A DNA stretch of 64,000 bases from contig NZ_JAIVAL010000004.1 of NCBI RefSeq assembly GCF_020171985.1, positions 186,001 through 250,000 on the forward strand, written 5' to 3'. The notes beneath the pieces are model-generated. The model was not told where the DNA came from. It saw only the letters and a list, made by a program, of their open reading frames with translations, and did not search any database. The stretch is from Halobacillus halophilus. GTDB lineage: Bacteria > Bacillota > Bacilli > Bacillales > Halobacillaceae. The position numbers and the translations under genes were made by a program. Positions 8,064 to 16,893 of this stretch are shown in pieces. Position 1 is the first letter of the stretch, and each line of letters begins with the position of its first letter.

Positions 8064-9404
8064 TTAAAAAATAATACCGATTTTGTTTAAGAAAATCAAT
8101 ACTATAAGAATCGGAGCCATCCACTTCACGATGAAATACCAGAAGCCTCCAATTGGAGAAGAGGACAAGTCCGCAGACTCCAGAGCGTCCGGCTTCTTAA
8201 AGTACCATCCAACAAGAAGGGCCATGGACAGACCTCCAAGTGGCAGGAGAATATTGGAAGCAATATAATCCATGGAATCCAGGATATTTCTTTCTCCAAT
8301 AGGCGTGATACCTGACCAAACACCGAACCCTAAGGAGACAGCGATACCCATGACGAACATGATAGAACCCATAAGCACACTTGTGGCAAAGCGCGTCCAT
8401 CCGAATACTCGCATAAAATAAGCTGTAGGTACTTCCAGGATAGAGACAGATGAAGATAGAGAAGCCAGGATTAAGGCAAAGAAAAACACCAGTCCAATGA
8501 TCCCTCCGAGTGGCATCTGTTCAAAAATACTCGGCAAAGTAATAAACACGAGCGGTGGACCTGAACTTGGATCTATACCGAAGGCAAAAACCGCCGGAAA
8601 GATAACAAGCCCTGAAATCACGGCGAAAAACGTATCCATTAATCCGATACCTAAAGCCGCGCTTGGAAGTTTATTCTCTTTCCTTAAGTAACTTCCATAC
8701 GTAAGCATTGCCCCCATTCCTAGACTAAGCGAGAAGAAGGCCTGCCCGAGAGCAGCAATATAAATAGAAGGCTCACTTAATGCCGACCAATTCGGCTGGA
8801 ATAAAAACTTAACCCCCTCTGAAGCACCGTCAAGCGATAAACTAAATATCGCAAGGGCGATAAGTATTAATGCCAGAAGCGGCATGAAAATTTTATTCGC
8901 TGCTTCAATACCTCTTTTCACACCACTTAATACAATGACAATGGTTAATATCATGAAAAGCGCGGTCCAGGCAATTGGATGCCACGTATGGCTGATAAAT
9001 TGTCCGAATGCTCCTTCATACCCGGCTGCCGGCTGTGTAAAGAATGATCCATTGATATAATTCCAGAAATAAAAGATAGCCCAGCCTGCAACTACGGCAT
9101 AAAAACTCAAGATAAGAAATGCACTGATAATACCGAAAAAGCCTGTTAAATACCAGGGCGTCCCTTTAGCAAGTTTTTGAAAAGACCCCACTACATCGCT
9201 TTCAGCTTTACGTCCAATACTCACCTCTGTAAGCAATAGAGGAATTCCTATAATAAGCACGAATAACAGATAGAGTAACAAGAAAGCTCCCCCACCGTTA
9301 TTACCAGCTACGAATGAGAAACGCCATATATTACCCAGTCCTACGGCTGAACCCATAGCAGCCAGCATAAAACCTAATTTTGTCCCCCATTTTTCTCTGT
9401 GCAT
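8064..9404 (-). CDS. Sodium-dependent amino-acid-type transporter, NSS (SNF) family
   Basis: A 446-residue polytopic protein with about 12 membrane helices. The family signature is at the N-terminus: GSAVGLGNIWRFSF (helix 1, sodium and substrate site), then NNGGGAFLLLYLL. Bacterial members import amino acids with sodium, which fits a halophile. The exact substrate cannot be read. I use the ATG at 9404, with AAAGGAG 12 bases upstream. The upstream in-frame TTG at 9416 abuts the ribosome site. A CodY-like sequence lies about 120 bases upstream. Confidence 0.9.
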   Translation of the reverse strand: MHREKWGTKLGFMLAAMGSAVGLGNIWRFSFVAGNNGGGAFLLLYLLFVLIIGIPLLLTEVSIGRKAESDVVGSFQKLAKGTPWYLTGFFGIISAFLILSFYAVVAGWAIFYFWNYINGSFFTQPAAGYEGAFGQFISHTWHPIAWTALFMILTIVIVLSGVKRGIEAANKIFMPLLALILIALAIFSLSLDGASEGVKFLFQPNWSALSEPSIYIAALGQAFFSLSLGMGAMLTYGSYLRKENKLPSAALGIGLMDTFFAVISGLVIFPAVFAFGIDPSSGPPLVFITLPSIFEQMPLGGIIGLVFFFALILASLSSSVSILEVPTAYFMRVFGWTRFATSVLMGSIMFVMGIAVSLGFGVWSGITPIGERNILDSMDYIASNILLPLGGLSMALLVGWYFKKPDALESADLSSSPIGGFWYFIVKWMAPILIVLIFLNKIGIIF

Positions 9405-9522
9405 AAAAACTCTCAACTCCTTTCATACATTTCTCTCTACTTTTGTAGAACAAAGCTGTTAGAAGACCTGGAAGCCATTCTAAATATCCATCAGCATACC
9501 ATAGAATAAAAGGATGTCCATA

Positions 9523-9537
9523 TAAATTCTGAAAATT
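9523..9537. promoter_or_regulatory. Possible CodY site upstream of NSS transporter
   Basis: TAAATTCTGAAAATT differs at three positions from the CodY consensus AATTTTCWGAAAATT. CodY commonly represses amino-acid transporters. The site is 119-133 bases upstream of the transporter start and just past the stop of the 73-aa gene. Confidence 0.3.
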
Positions 9538-9546
9538 TCATATTAT

Positions 9547-9768
9547 TTACAGTCGTACATCAAAGTTTGAGGAAATAAATGGGTTGTTATCTCTTTTCTC
9601 AGATTGTTTTAACTCGAATTTCATGCATTCAATTCCAGTAACTTTAAGCACCAGCTGTGAAGGTATTTCCTTAGCTTTAAAACCATAGACCGCGCAGGCT
9701 CTAGGAAAAACTGGATTCCAAGTTGTATGAAAATGTTTGCACTGAAAGCAATTAACCTGACTCTTCAA
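9547..9768 (-). CDS. Small four-cysteine protein, unknown function
   Basis: A 73-residue protein with four cysteines in a zinc-ribbon-like layout: CFQCKHFHTTWNPVFPRAC, then GIEC about 23 residues later. I recall similar short proteins in many Bacillaceae, sometimes wrongly labelled uracil-DNA glycosylase. The start is a TTG at 9768, seven bases after AAAGGAG. The open frame reaches further upstream to 9996, but that part would overlap the divergent ywaF gene antisense and has no ribosome site, so I exclude it. Confidence 0.6.
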   Translation of the reverse strand: MKSQVNCFQCKHFHTTWNPVFPRACAVYGFKAKEIPSQLVLKVTGIECMKFELKQSEKRDNNPFISSNFDVRL

Positions 9769-9849
9769 CTCCTGACTCCTTTCGTTCGGACAACGTATGG
9801 TAAAATTATCATAGCATAGCGAAATCTGCTTCACTAGGATGTGTACTTC

Positions 9850-10572
9850 ATGAAAAATTGGTTCGGAACAGGAAGCCGTTACCCCTTCGAAATAATGGGG
9901 GTCAGTCACATAACCATGCTCTTTATTTTCACATTGGTTCTTTTCAGTATTGCCCTGGCTTCTAACTGGCTTCATACACATGAAAGATTTCGTCAAATTA
10001 TGAGGTATTCTTTACTGGTCCTTCTTCTGCTTTCCGAGATCAGCTACCAGTTGTGGGCTTATGTAAATGGAGTCTGGAGCCTCGGTGGTCATGTGCCTCT
10101 GCACTTATGCGGAGTCGCCTCTTTGATAGGGATCTACACTCTCATTACCTATCAGCCAACGCTTATAAAAATAAACTTTTTCATAGGTATTCTACCTGCG
10201 CTTATTGCGCTGATTACTCCTGATGTACCCTTTGACTTTCACCATTACCGCTTCTGGAAATTCTTCCTGCACCATATGGCTATCCCATGGGCAAGCTTGT
10301 TTCTTGTGGTGACCTCTTCTGTTCGTATTACTTGGAAGGATATGACCAATAGTTATCTGCTTTTAGTAGGATATGCCTTAATTATAGGTTTTCTTAATCC
10401 TCTTATGGGTGCAAATTATTTATATTTGGAACATCCTCCTACTGTTTTCACTCCCCTCAGCCTTATGGGGGAAGGAATGATCTACTATCTTAATTTAGCT
10501 GCCACTGCATTCCTTGCATTTGCTTTTATGTACGGATTTTATAAACTCGGATCCAGAATTAAACTTCTCTAA
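9850..10572 (+). CDS. ywaF: YwaF/TIGR02206-family membrane protein
   Basis: A 240-residue integral membrane protein with six or seven helices. Family features are HVPLHLCGVASLIG near residue 75, DVPFDFHHYRF near 135 and the GFLNPLMGANYLYL segment with HPP following. The function is unknown. I prefer the ATG at 9850 (AGGATG 11 bases upstream) over the GTG at 9841. It is divergent from the 73-aa Cys gene with about 80 bases between, which must hold both promoters. Confidence 0.8.
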   Translation: MKNWFGTGSRYPFEIMGVSHITMLFIFTLVLFSIALASNWLHTHERFRQIMRYSLLVLLLLSEISYQLWAYVNGVWSLGGHVPLHLCGVASLIGIYTLITYQPTLIKINFFIGILPALIALITPDVPFDFHHYRFWKFFLHHMAIPWASLFLVVTSSVRITWKDMTNSYLLLVGYALIIGFLNPLMGANYLYLEHPPTVFTPLSLMGEGMIYYLNLAATAFLAFAFMYGFYKLGSRIKLL

Positions 10573-10672
10573 AAAATATAACGTCCTGCAGCAGAACTCC
10601 CTAGCCGTCAGGAGTGTTAAACCAACATGGCTCAAGGATCGTCCCTGTTAATCACTCGTGTTAATTAAGAAA

Positions 10673-11215
10673 AGCTCCCTTTTGTTGAAGACTTGATTTC
10701 GAGACATTTGTTGAGCGGAAGGTCCTGCGGGGGACGATTTCGCTTTTCGCGAGCATGTGCTGAGCTTCCTCGGGCTTAACAGCCCTGCGGGATCTCACCG
10801 ATCATGTTCATCCCGCAGAAGTCTTCATCGTCCCCCTCCGGACCTTGCGAAATAGGGAGCTCGAAATCATGTTTGAAACGTCCAGCCTTATGACTCAGAT
10901 AAACGTATAACAATTAGCGTATACGTGTAGATAATCACTGCTATAGAAGCTTTTGAGGCGGATCAAGCATCTCCCTACCGCTTATAGAAGGGTCCGTTCA
11001 CCCTTCCATCATAGGGGGGCGAAGGAAACGACGAGACTCCCGCGGGAGAAGGAGCTAGGCGAGACCCCACAGGGAGTGAAGCGACCGAGGAGGCTTGCCA
11101 GTTCCCCCGTAGGAAAGCGAGTTGTTTCCGCAGCCGCCCTCATCGATTTTAGGCAACGGACCCAAGTTATCTCGAAACGGAGTCTTACACAATCCGGCCC
11201 TTTAGTTTAATAAAC
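10673..11215. repeat. Structured mosaic repeat, copy A
   Basis: Non-coding, GC-richer than its surroundings, filling the gap between two convergent units. The left end GTTGAAGACTTGATTTCGAGACA (10684-10706) is inverted relative to the right end TTATCTCGAAACGGAGTCTT (from 11167). Two core modules lie inside in opposite orientations. The first (about 10721-10843) has outer stem GGTCC..GGGGGACGAT with ATCGTCCCCC..GGACC. The second (about 11022-11130) has outer stem GGAAACGAC with GTTGTTTCC and contains the palindrome CTCCCGCGGGAG. The last 23 bases or so are nearly identical to the end of copy B. Any ORF here is spurious. Confidence 0.85.
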
Positions 11216-11255
11216 CTTTTACTACAATTTAACAACGAAGTTTAACGGATCCTTA

Positions 11256-11831
11256 TTAAAACAGATAAGGCGCGTAAACAATAAGGATGATCATTACCCA
11301 GATGGCATCTACAAAGTGCCAGTAGTAATTAAAAATTTTGTGTTTCTCTATAAATAAAGATTCCGGTATCTTCTGCTGCTTAAATTGAAGCATCAACAAA
11401 ATCATCCACGCTAACCCAAAAGCTACGTGAGAGGCGTGCAGACCCACTAGCACATAAAAGGATGACAGAAAGTTATTGACCGTTATGGTGTGGCCTTCGC
11501 TAGCATATTTGTAAAACTCGTGAACTTCAAACCCCATAAAAAGGGATCCTAACAGCAAAGTCAAACCAAGACCCAACCAAATTTTCATTCGGTTCCAATG
11601 TTTCAGTCCGCTTTCAGCGACTAACAGGGTTCCGCTGCTTGACAGTAAAAATACAGAGGTTAAGATCACTGTTTTTAGTTCGTACACCTCGTCTGGCTGA
11701 ACCCCCTCCGATGGGGGAGTAAAAATAATGTAAGTAGCAAATAAGGTCGCAAACATTACAGCTTCTACAATGAGATAGATAAAAAAGCCTAGCTTCTTAT
11801 CTTGATACAAAATCTCTGAAACCTGCTTCAT
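11256..11831 (-). CDS. Cytochrome c oxidase subunit III
   Basis: A 191-residue protein with five membrane helices, the bacterial short form of the haem-copper oxidase subunit III. Signature stretches are LIVEAVMFATLFATYI near the N-terminus, LVGLHASHVAFGLAWM in the middle and NYYWHFVDAIWVMI near the end. The start at 11831 has GGAGGGAGGAG directly upstream. A longer open frame to 11936 overlaps the subunit I gene and is not needed. Its start overlaps the subunit I stop by four bases, showing translational coupling. No subunit IV gene follows. Confidence 0.92.
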   Translation of the reverse strand: MKQVSEILYQDKKLGFFIYLIVEAVMFATLFATYIIFTPPSEGVQPDEVYELKTVILTSVFLLSSSGTLLVAESGLKHWNRMKIWLGLGLTLLLGSLFMGFEVHEFYKYASEGHTITVNNFLSSFYVLVGLHASHVAFGLAWMILLMLQFKQQKIPESLFIEKHKIFNYYWHFVDAIWVMIILIVYAPYLF

Positions 11832-13744
11832 AACTCCTCCTCCCTCTCGTAAACTCTTTTTCTCTCGTCCGTTAAGGAGCGAATAACAAAAAAAGCAAGG
11901 GAAGCGCCCGCTCCAACAATTTGCATCCAAAGCCATCCATAGATAAACCCTATACTCATAATGCCTATGACTCCCGCGAGAAGGACCGGCTGAAAGGTTT
12001 CGACCGCGATCGGAGAAGGGCGAACATCTTCTGCTTCAGGCAGTTGTTTTTTATTAATCTTTGCGTACCAGTAAGCATCTAATGAATCTATTCTCGGCAT
12101 AGGTTCAAAAGGGTGTTCAGGCGCAGGAGAACCAACTGTCCACTCAAGAGTGCGGCCATTCCATGGATCAGCAGCAGCTCCCCCTGTGAACCGACAAGTG
12201 TAGTAAATGTTCCATATAAAGAAAAGCATACTTGCTCCCATTAAAAATGCCCCGATTGTACTTACAAAATTAAGAAGAAAGATATGATCTTCCCACATAT
12301 AGGTATAAACCCTTCGCGGCATTCCATTTAATCCAGCAAAATGCTGCGGCATAAATGTTAAATGAAAGCCAATCAAAAACAACCAAAAATGCCATTTCCC
12401 AAGCTTTTCGTTTAACATCTTCCCTGTCATTTTTGGAAACCAGTAGTAGATCCCGGCAAATGAACCAAGAATAGTCCCGCCAATAATTGTATAGTGAAAA
12501 TGAGCCACTACAAAATATGAATCATGGTATTGGTAATCAGCGGCTGCTACAGCAAGCATTACCCCTGTCACTCCCCCTATAACAAATGTAGGGATAAATC
12601 CAAGCGCAAATAGCATCGGGGTACGGATTTTTACAATACCCTTCCTCATCGTAAACAACCAGTTAAAAACCTTTATGCCCGTTGGCACTGCAATGAGCAT
12701 CGTTGTAATAGCAAAGAAGGTATTGGCCATTGAACCAAGGCCGACAGTAAACATATGGTGGGCCCACACCATAAACCCGAGAAGGCCGATTAAAGCAAGC
12801 GCAGCGACCATTGATGTGTAGCCATACACTCGTTTCGTTGAAAAATTTGATATGATGTCAGAAAATATTCCAAAAGCAGGCAGAACAATAATATACACTT
12901 CAGGGTGTCCGAATATCCAGAATAAATGCTGCCAATATACAGGGTCGCCTACTTCACCCATAAAGAAATTAGTTCCATACAGTCGGTCAAACATTAAAAG
13001 TAACAAAGCAATCGTTAACACAGGAAAAGCAACTAAAATCAAGACTGAAGTAATAAGTGCGGACCATGAAAATAAAGGCATACGTGAAAGTTTCATTCCC
13101 GGCGCCCTCAGACGGATAATGGTCACAATCATATTAATCGCTGTAAAAATAGTACCCAGTCCTGAGACCTGCACACCTAATATGTAATAATTATTGTTCG
13201 GCTCTGTAGTGAACGTATCAGTAGCGAGTGGTGTGTACATCGTCCATCCGGCATTCGGAGCTGCATTAAAAAAGAAAGCCATATTAAAGATGACACCACC
13301 TGCCGCAAAAAGCCAGAAGCTGACAGCATTTAAATACGGAAAAGCTAAATCGTTAGCACCGATCTGCAAAGGCAGAGCAACGTTCATCAAACCTATAAGA
13401 AGCGGCATAGCAACAAAGAAAATCATGATGGTCCCATGCGTTGTAAATACTTCATTATATTTTTGAGACTGAAAAACCCAGAAATCATTTTCCGGAACTG
13501 CGAGCTGTGTCCGAATAAAAAGAGCGTCAATTCCCCCGCGAATAAAAAACACCACCGCGAGTAAAAGATACATCACCCCTATTTTGCGGTGGTGGGTGGT
13601 TTGAGCATATTTCATTATGACCTGCCACTTACCTGCTTTTGTCACCCACGAGAAAAGAAAACCTCCCAACAGGATAGAAATAATCCAGGCAACTACAATA
13701 TCAGAAGGAACTTCACCAATAAATGGTATATTCAATCTATTCAC
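11828..13744 (-). CDS. Cytochrome c oxidase subunit I (A-type haem-copper oxidase)
   Basis: The catalytic subunit, reducing oxygen to water and pumping protons. The 638-residue protein has all ligands: a low-spin haem His in TTHGTIMIF, the CuB/Tyr helix WIFGHPEVYII with the glutamate of A1-type D-channels, the CuB pair in MVWAHHMFTVG, the K-channel lysine in PTGIKVFNW, and haem ligands in VVAHFHYTI. The C-terminal extension past residue 560 adds two helices, as in Bacillus CtaD. The gene lies between subunits II and III in an operon read leftward. Confidence 0.95.
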   Translation of the reverse strand: MNRLNIPFIGEVPSDIVVAWIISILLGGFLFSWVTKAGKWQVIMKYAQTTHHRKIGVMYLLLAVVFFIRGGIDALFIRTQLAVPENDFWVFQSQKYNEVFTTHGTIMIFFVAMPLLIGLMNVALPLQIGANDLAFPYLNAVSFWLFAAGGVIFNMAFFFNAAPNAGWTMYTPLATDTFTTEPNNNYYILGVQVSGLGTIFTAINMIVTIIRLRAPGMKLSRMPLFSWSALITSVLILVAFPVLTIALLLLMFDRLYGTNFFMGEVGDPVYWQHLFWIFGHPEVYIIVLPAFGIFSDIISNFSTKRVYGYTSMVAALALIGLLGFMVWAHHMFTVGLGSMANTFFAITTMLIAVPTGIKVFNWLFTMRKGIVKIRTPMLFALGFIPTFVIGGVTGVMLAVAAADYQYHDSYFVVAHFHYTIIGGTILGSFAGIYYWFPKMTGKMLNEKLGKWHFWLFLIGFHLTFMPQHFAGLNGMPRRVYTYMWEDHIFLLNFVSTIGAFLMGASMLFFIWNIYYTCRFTGGAAADPWNGRTLEWTVGSPAPEHPFEPMPRIDSLDAYWYAKINKKQLPEAEDVRPSPIAVETFQPVLLAGVIGIMSIGFIYGWLWMQIVGAGASLAFFVIRSLTDERKRVYEREEEL

Positions 13745-13759
13745 CCCTTTCTTATGAAC

Positions 13760-14455
13760 TTATTCTTGTTTCAACCATTCCTGAAATTCCCCCTCACTTA
13801 TGACCCTGGTATCAAACCTCATTTGAGTGTGTTCGGCACCGCAGAATTCTGCACATTTGCCCTGGTATGTCCCCTTTTCATTCGGCACAAACGATAAGCG
13901 AGTTACTTTTCCAGGAAATACATCAATTTTTCCAGCAAGTCGTGGCACCCAAAAGGAATGAATCACATCTTCTGACTGTAATCTAAGGGAAGCTTTTTGA
14001 CCGACAGGAAGAACAAGTTCATTCATAGACTGCTTTCCATTTTCATACGTAAACCTCCAGTTAAACTGCTTGCCGGTAACTTGGATTTCAACGGCTTGTT
14101 GAGGAGCTTCGTCAACATTTCCAGCTGAGCTTGAAGTCAGTTCATATGTAGCTTGTACGGTCGGCACAGCAAGTATTGTCAGTAGGATAATCGGTAAGAC
14201 CGTCCAGGTAATTTCAAACCATTTATTCTCTCTCGTGTCTAACGGGATGTGATGAACGTTATAGGCTTTTTCTCTAAATTTCCGTAAGTAATAGATAAAT
14301 AGGACCATTACCACTACAAATACAAGCATCATCAATCCAAAGCTTAAGTAAATTAAGTCGGTGAGTGTAGCGGCAGTATCACTGGCTGGATGAAGAGCGC
14401 GAATATTACAGCCCGCTAAAAGAAGCAGGACAGGCAGGAAAAGTAATTTTTTCAT
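13760..14455 (-). CDS. Cytochrome c oxidase subunit II, lipoprotein, no cytochrome c domain
   Basis: A 231-residue protein starting MKKLLFLPVLLLLAGC, a lipoprotein signal with Cys16 as the lipid anchor. One or two membrane helices follow, then a cupredoxin domain. The CuA site is complete: His in VIHSFWVPR, then CAEFCGAEHTQM. CuA shows that it takes electrons from cytochrome c rather than quinol. Unlike Bacillus CtaC there is no fused C-terminal cytochrome c domain. I chose the ATG at 14455 (GGAGG four bases upstream). The 14548 start would bury the signal peptide. Confidence 0.93.
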   Translation of the reverse strand: MKKLLFLPVLLLLAGCNIRALHPASDTAATLTDLIYLSFGLMMLVFVVVMVLFIYYLRKFREKAYNVHHIPLDTRENKWFEITWTVLPIILLTILAVPTVQATYELTSSSAGNVDEAPQQAVEIQVTGKQFNWRFTYENGKQSMNELVLPVGQKASLRLQSEDVIHSFWVPRLAGKIDVFPGKVTRLSFVPNEKGTYQGKCAEFCGAEHTQMRFDTRVISEGEFQEWLKQE

Positions 14456-14713
14456 AGTCCTCCATCTCTCCATATGTATTGATAGTTTAGTTCCCTTTGC
14501 ACTGCAATGGTAGACGCGTGCACTACTTGTTAATAGCCTATTTACCATGAAACAAAACGCAAAAAATGTAATAAAAATACAATTACGAAATAGTGCGACC
14601 TAGTACTAACATGGTCCCATAATTGCCGGCCTGAACCGTTTACTTCGCTTATATTAATAAACTTGAAGATCCCTCTCCCTCCATAATTTATAAACTTACT
14701 CTCAAATTTAAAG

Positions 14714-14747
14714 TAAAAAATACCGCCCCTTCTATTAGAAGAGACGG
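14714..14747 (-). terminator. Terminator after the phasin-like gene
   Basis: An 11-bp stem with two G-U pairs (14723-14733 with 14737-14747), then TATTTTTT on the minus strand, eight bases past the stop at 14755. Confidence 0.8.
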
Positions 14748-14754
14748 CCGGTGA

Positions 14755-15054
14755 TTAACGTTGATTATATAAATTCTCAAGTCTTTGAATTCTTGCTTCA
14801 AGAAGTTCATATTCTTCTTTTGATACAAATCCAAGTTCTTTCATGCGATCCTGAAACTTAGCTTTCGAATGGTCGGACCATTCTTTATCCACGTTTTCGC
14901 CTTTGCTGATCCAGGAGTTGATCATCGTTTTCGCCTGCGATGGACTCACATCTCCATGCTTCACCATTTCATTTACCATTTTCTCAAATTTCTCTTTTCC
15001 GCTGATAGCCGCTCCCAGCCCTAAATGAAATCCTTTCTTCAGTAAATCGCTCAT
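14755..15054 (-). CDS. Phasin-like / polyhydroxyalkanoate regulator-like small helical protein
   Basis: A 99-residue, mostly helical protein. LLKKGFHLGLGAAISGKEK leads into a charged helix and a C-terminal coiled coil (EYELLEARIQRLENLY). This is the pattern of small phasin-family or PHA-synthesis-regulator proteins of Bacillaceae. No PHA synthase is seen here, so a granule role is only inferred. Its ATG overlaps the stop of the UbiB-like kinase gene by four bases, so the two are translated together and probably work together. Confidence 0.7.
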   Translation of the reverse strand: MSDLLKKGFHLGLGAAISGKEKFEKMVNEMVKHGDVSPSQAKTMINSWISKGENVDKEWSDHSKAKFQDRMKELGFVSKEEYELLEARIQRLENLYNQR

Positions 15055-16715
15055 ACTTCATTCCTCCTATTATGATGTATTCGTTTAATCATTTTGAAAT
15101 GACTCATCACACAGCTAATGAATCCTATAAGACCTAAGGCAAGAAGAGAAACTCCTATCCATATGGATGGCAGCACGGTTTGGATGACTGTAAGATACAA
15201 CGCTGCAGCACCAGAACTGATGAAAACGAGTGATAAAAAGGCATAAAATAAGTAAAATTGATGAAAAAGATGGTTTCTCTGATGATAACTCTTCCACTCT
15301 CGCTCCTTGTCGCCATCTTCCAAATATTCGACGAGCGCTCTTGGTAAGGATAAGAGCGGACGGGCGGTTTCTTTAGCCACTTCTTTGAAAATAGAATAAT
15401 TCGAGTCTTCTCCTGAAACCCATTCCTTAATTACCGGACGCCCCCATTGAATCAGGTCCACCTGGGGGTATACGCTGCTTAGGACGCCGACAATAATCGA
15501 AGTTGCTCTGCCCAGAAAAGCATAATCAGCAGGAAGCTGGATAGGCTGGTCTTTAACAAATTGCTGAATATCTGTCATCACATCATTCATCATATTCGCA
15601 TCCAGCTTGTCAAAGTTCCCTTCTAGATACATATCGGTCGTTTGCTTGATCAATTTCTTCACGCGTTCCGTATCTGCGTTTTCCAATAAAAAATTCATAT
15701 CCTGTAAAGCGGCGATCACCTTATCATAGTCTTCTAAGATAAACCCTTGAACCATAGCCCGGATGGAATTCGTGTCCTCCTGCCGTATCTCCCCTACCAT
15801 CCCAAAATCAATAACCACAATCGTCCCATCTGATTGGAGCATTAGATTTCCTGGATGAGGATCCGAATGGAACATGCCAGCATCTAAGAACTGTTCAACA
15901 CTTAAATCAAATAATGTTTTTGCAATTTGCTCCCGGCTGATTTGATGTTTCTTTATAAAAGATAAGTCTGTAATTTTGGTGCCTTCAATCCACTCCATAA
16001 CAAGCACTCGTTTAGTAGACAAATCCGTATAGTAATCTGGAATATACACGGAGGGGAAATGGCTGAATCTCTTTTTAAATTGATTTCCGTTCTCAAGTTC
16101 CATCGTAAAGTCCAGTTCATTGCTTATTACCCTGACTACCTCACGATACAAGGCTTGTAAATCAGCTTTCTTTCCATAAGATGTAAAGCGGTCGACCAGC
16201 CAGAAAACAATTTTCAAAGCTTTGAAATCCATTTTAAAAATATCCTTCACTCGATATCGCTGAACTTTAACCGCGACGGAAGTTCCATCTTTTAAGGAAG
16301 CTTTATAGACTTCACCAATGGAAGCTGATGCTACTGAATCTTCGTCAATGTTGGATAAATGCTCTTCCAGTGAAGCGTTCCAGTCTTCTTCCATTATTTC
16401 TTTAGACCTGTAAAAAGGCATAGGTTCTACCCGGTCCACTAGCCCTTCTAATTCTTTAATAAAAGCCCGTGGAAGCAAGTCACCTCGTGAACTTAAAAAC
16501 TGTCCAAACTTAATAAGAAGTCCGCCAAGCGCGATCGCTTTTTTACGGTATTCGCCTGCCTGCTTTTCCAGCATGTCTTCCCATTTTCTTTTGGTATCCT
16601 GATCCCAAATGCGGTGTCTCTTTTGAAACCAGAAAATTTGAACAAGGAACTTGATAGACATCCAAACAATAATGGCAACTCTATAAATCGATATGTATTT
16701 TAAACGGTTTTTCAT
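15051..16715 (-). CDS. AarF/ABC1/UbiB-family atypical kinase
   Basis: A 554-residue protein. The UbiB-specific KxGQ motif is near 69-72 (IKFGQFLSSRGDLLP), the Ala-rich loop ASASIGEVYKA near 129-139, the ATP lysine Lys150 (VAVKVQR), the catalytic DPHPGN at 285-290 and the DFG at 303-305. Two membrane helices close the C-terminus (about 490-545). Members regulate isoprenoid lipid or quinone metabolism in other bacteria. The Bacillus substrate is unknown. I start at the ATG at 16715 (GGGAG upstream). The open frame continues to 16826 without a better site. Confidence 0.85.
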   Translation of the reverse strand: MKNRLKYISIYRVAIIVWMSIKFLVQIFWFQKRHRIWDQDTKRKWEDMLEKQAGEYRKKAIALGGLLIKFGQFLSSRGDLLPRAFIKELEGLVDRVEPMPFYRSKEIMEEDWNASLEEHLSNIDEDSVASASIGEVYKASLKDGTSVAVKVQRYRVKDIFKMDFKALKIVFWLVDRFTSYGKKADLQALYREVVRVISNELDFTMELENGNQFKKRFSHFPSVYIPDYYTDLSTKRVLVMEWIEGTKITDLSFIKKHQISREQIAKTLFDLSVEQFLDAGMFHSDPHPGNLMLQSDGTIVVIDFGMVGEIRQEDTNSIRAMVQGFILEDYDKVIAALQDMNFLLENADTERVKKLIKQTTDMYLEGNFDKLDANMMNDVMTDIQQFVKDQPIQLPADYAFLGRATSIIVGVLSSVYPQVDLIQWGRPVIKEWVSGEDSNYSIFKEVAKETARPLLSLPRALVEYLEDGDKEREWKSYHQRNHLFHQFYLFYAFLSLVFISSGAAALYLTVIQTVLPSIWIGVSLLALGLIGFISCVMSHFKMIKRIHHNRRNEV

Positions 16716-16893
16716 CCTTCTGTCTCCCTTTTCAACAGTCCTATGTTCCATTTCCCCTGTCTTATCCATATCAATCATGTAAATGACAGGAAGATCTGTC
16801 CACTCCTCACGCTCTAAGGGCCCCACTCTGCCTCAGGCTTGAATTTTGATTAACTGTTGTGTCATGATTTGTTTAAAAAGAAAAGGTGATTCT

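Noticed and set aside
9769-9996. N-terminal extension of the 73-residue Cys protein
   Set aside because: It would run antisense into ywaF; a TTG with a good ribosome site starts the conserved part.
10953-11210. 85-residue open frame in repeat A
   Set aside because: It lies wholly in a non-coding structured repeat; its Arg/Pro-rich composition is what GC-rich repeats give.
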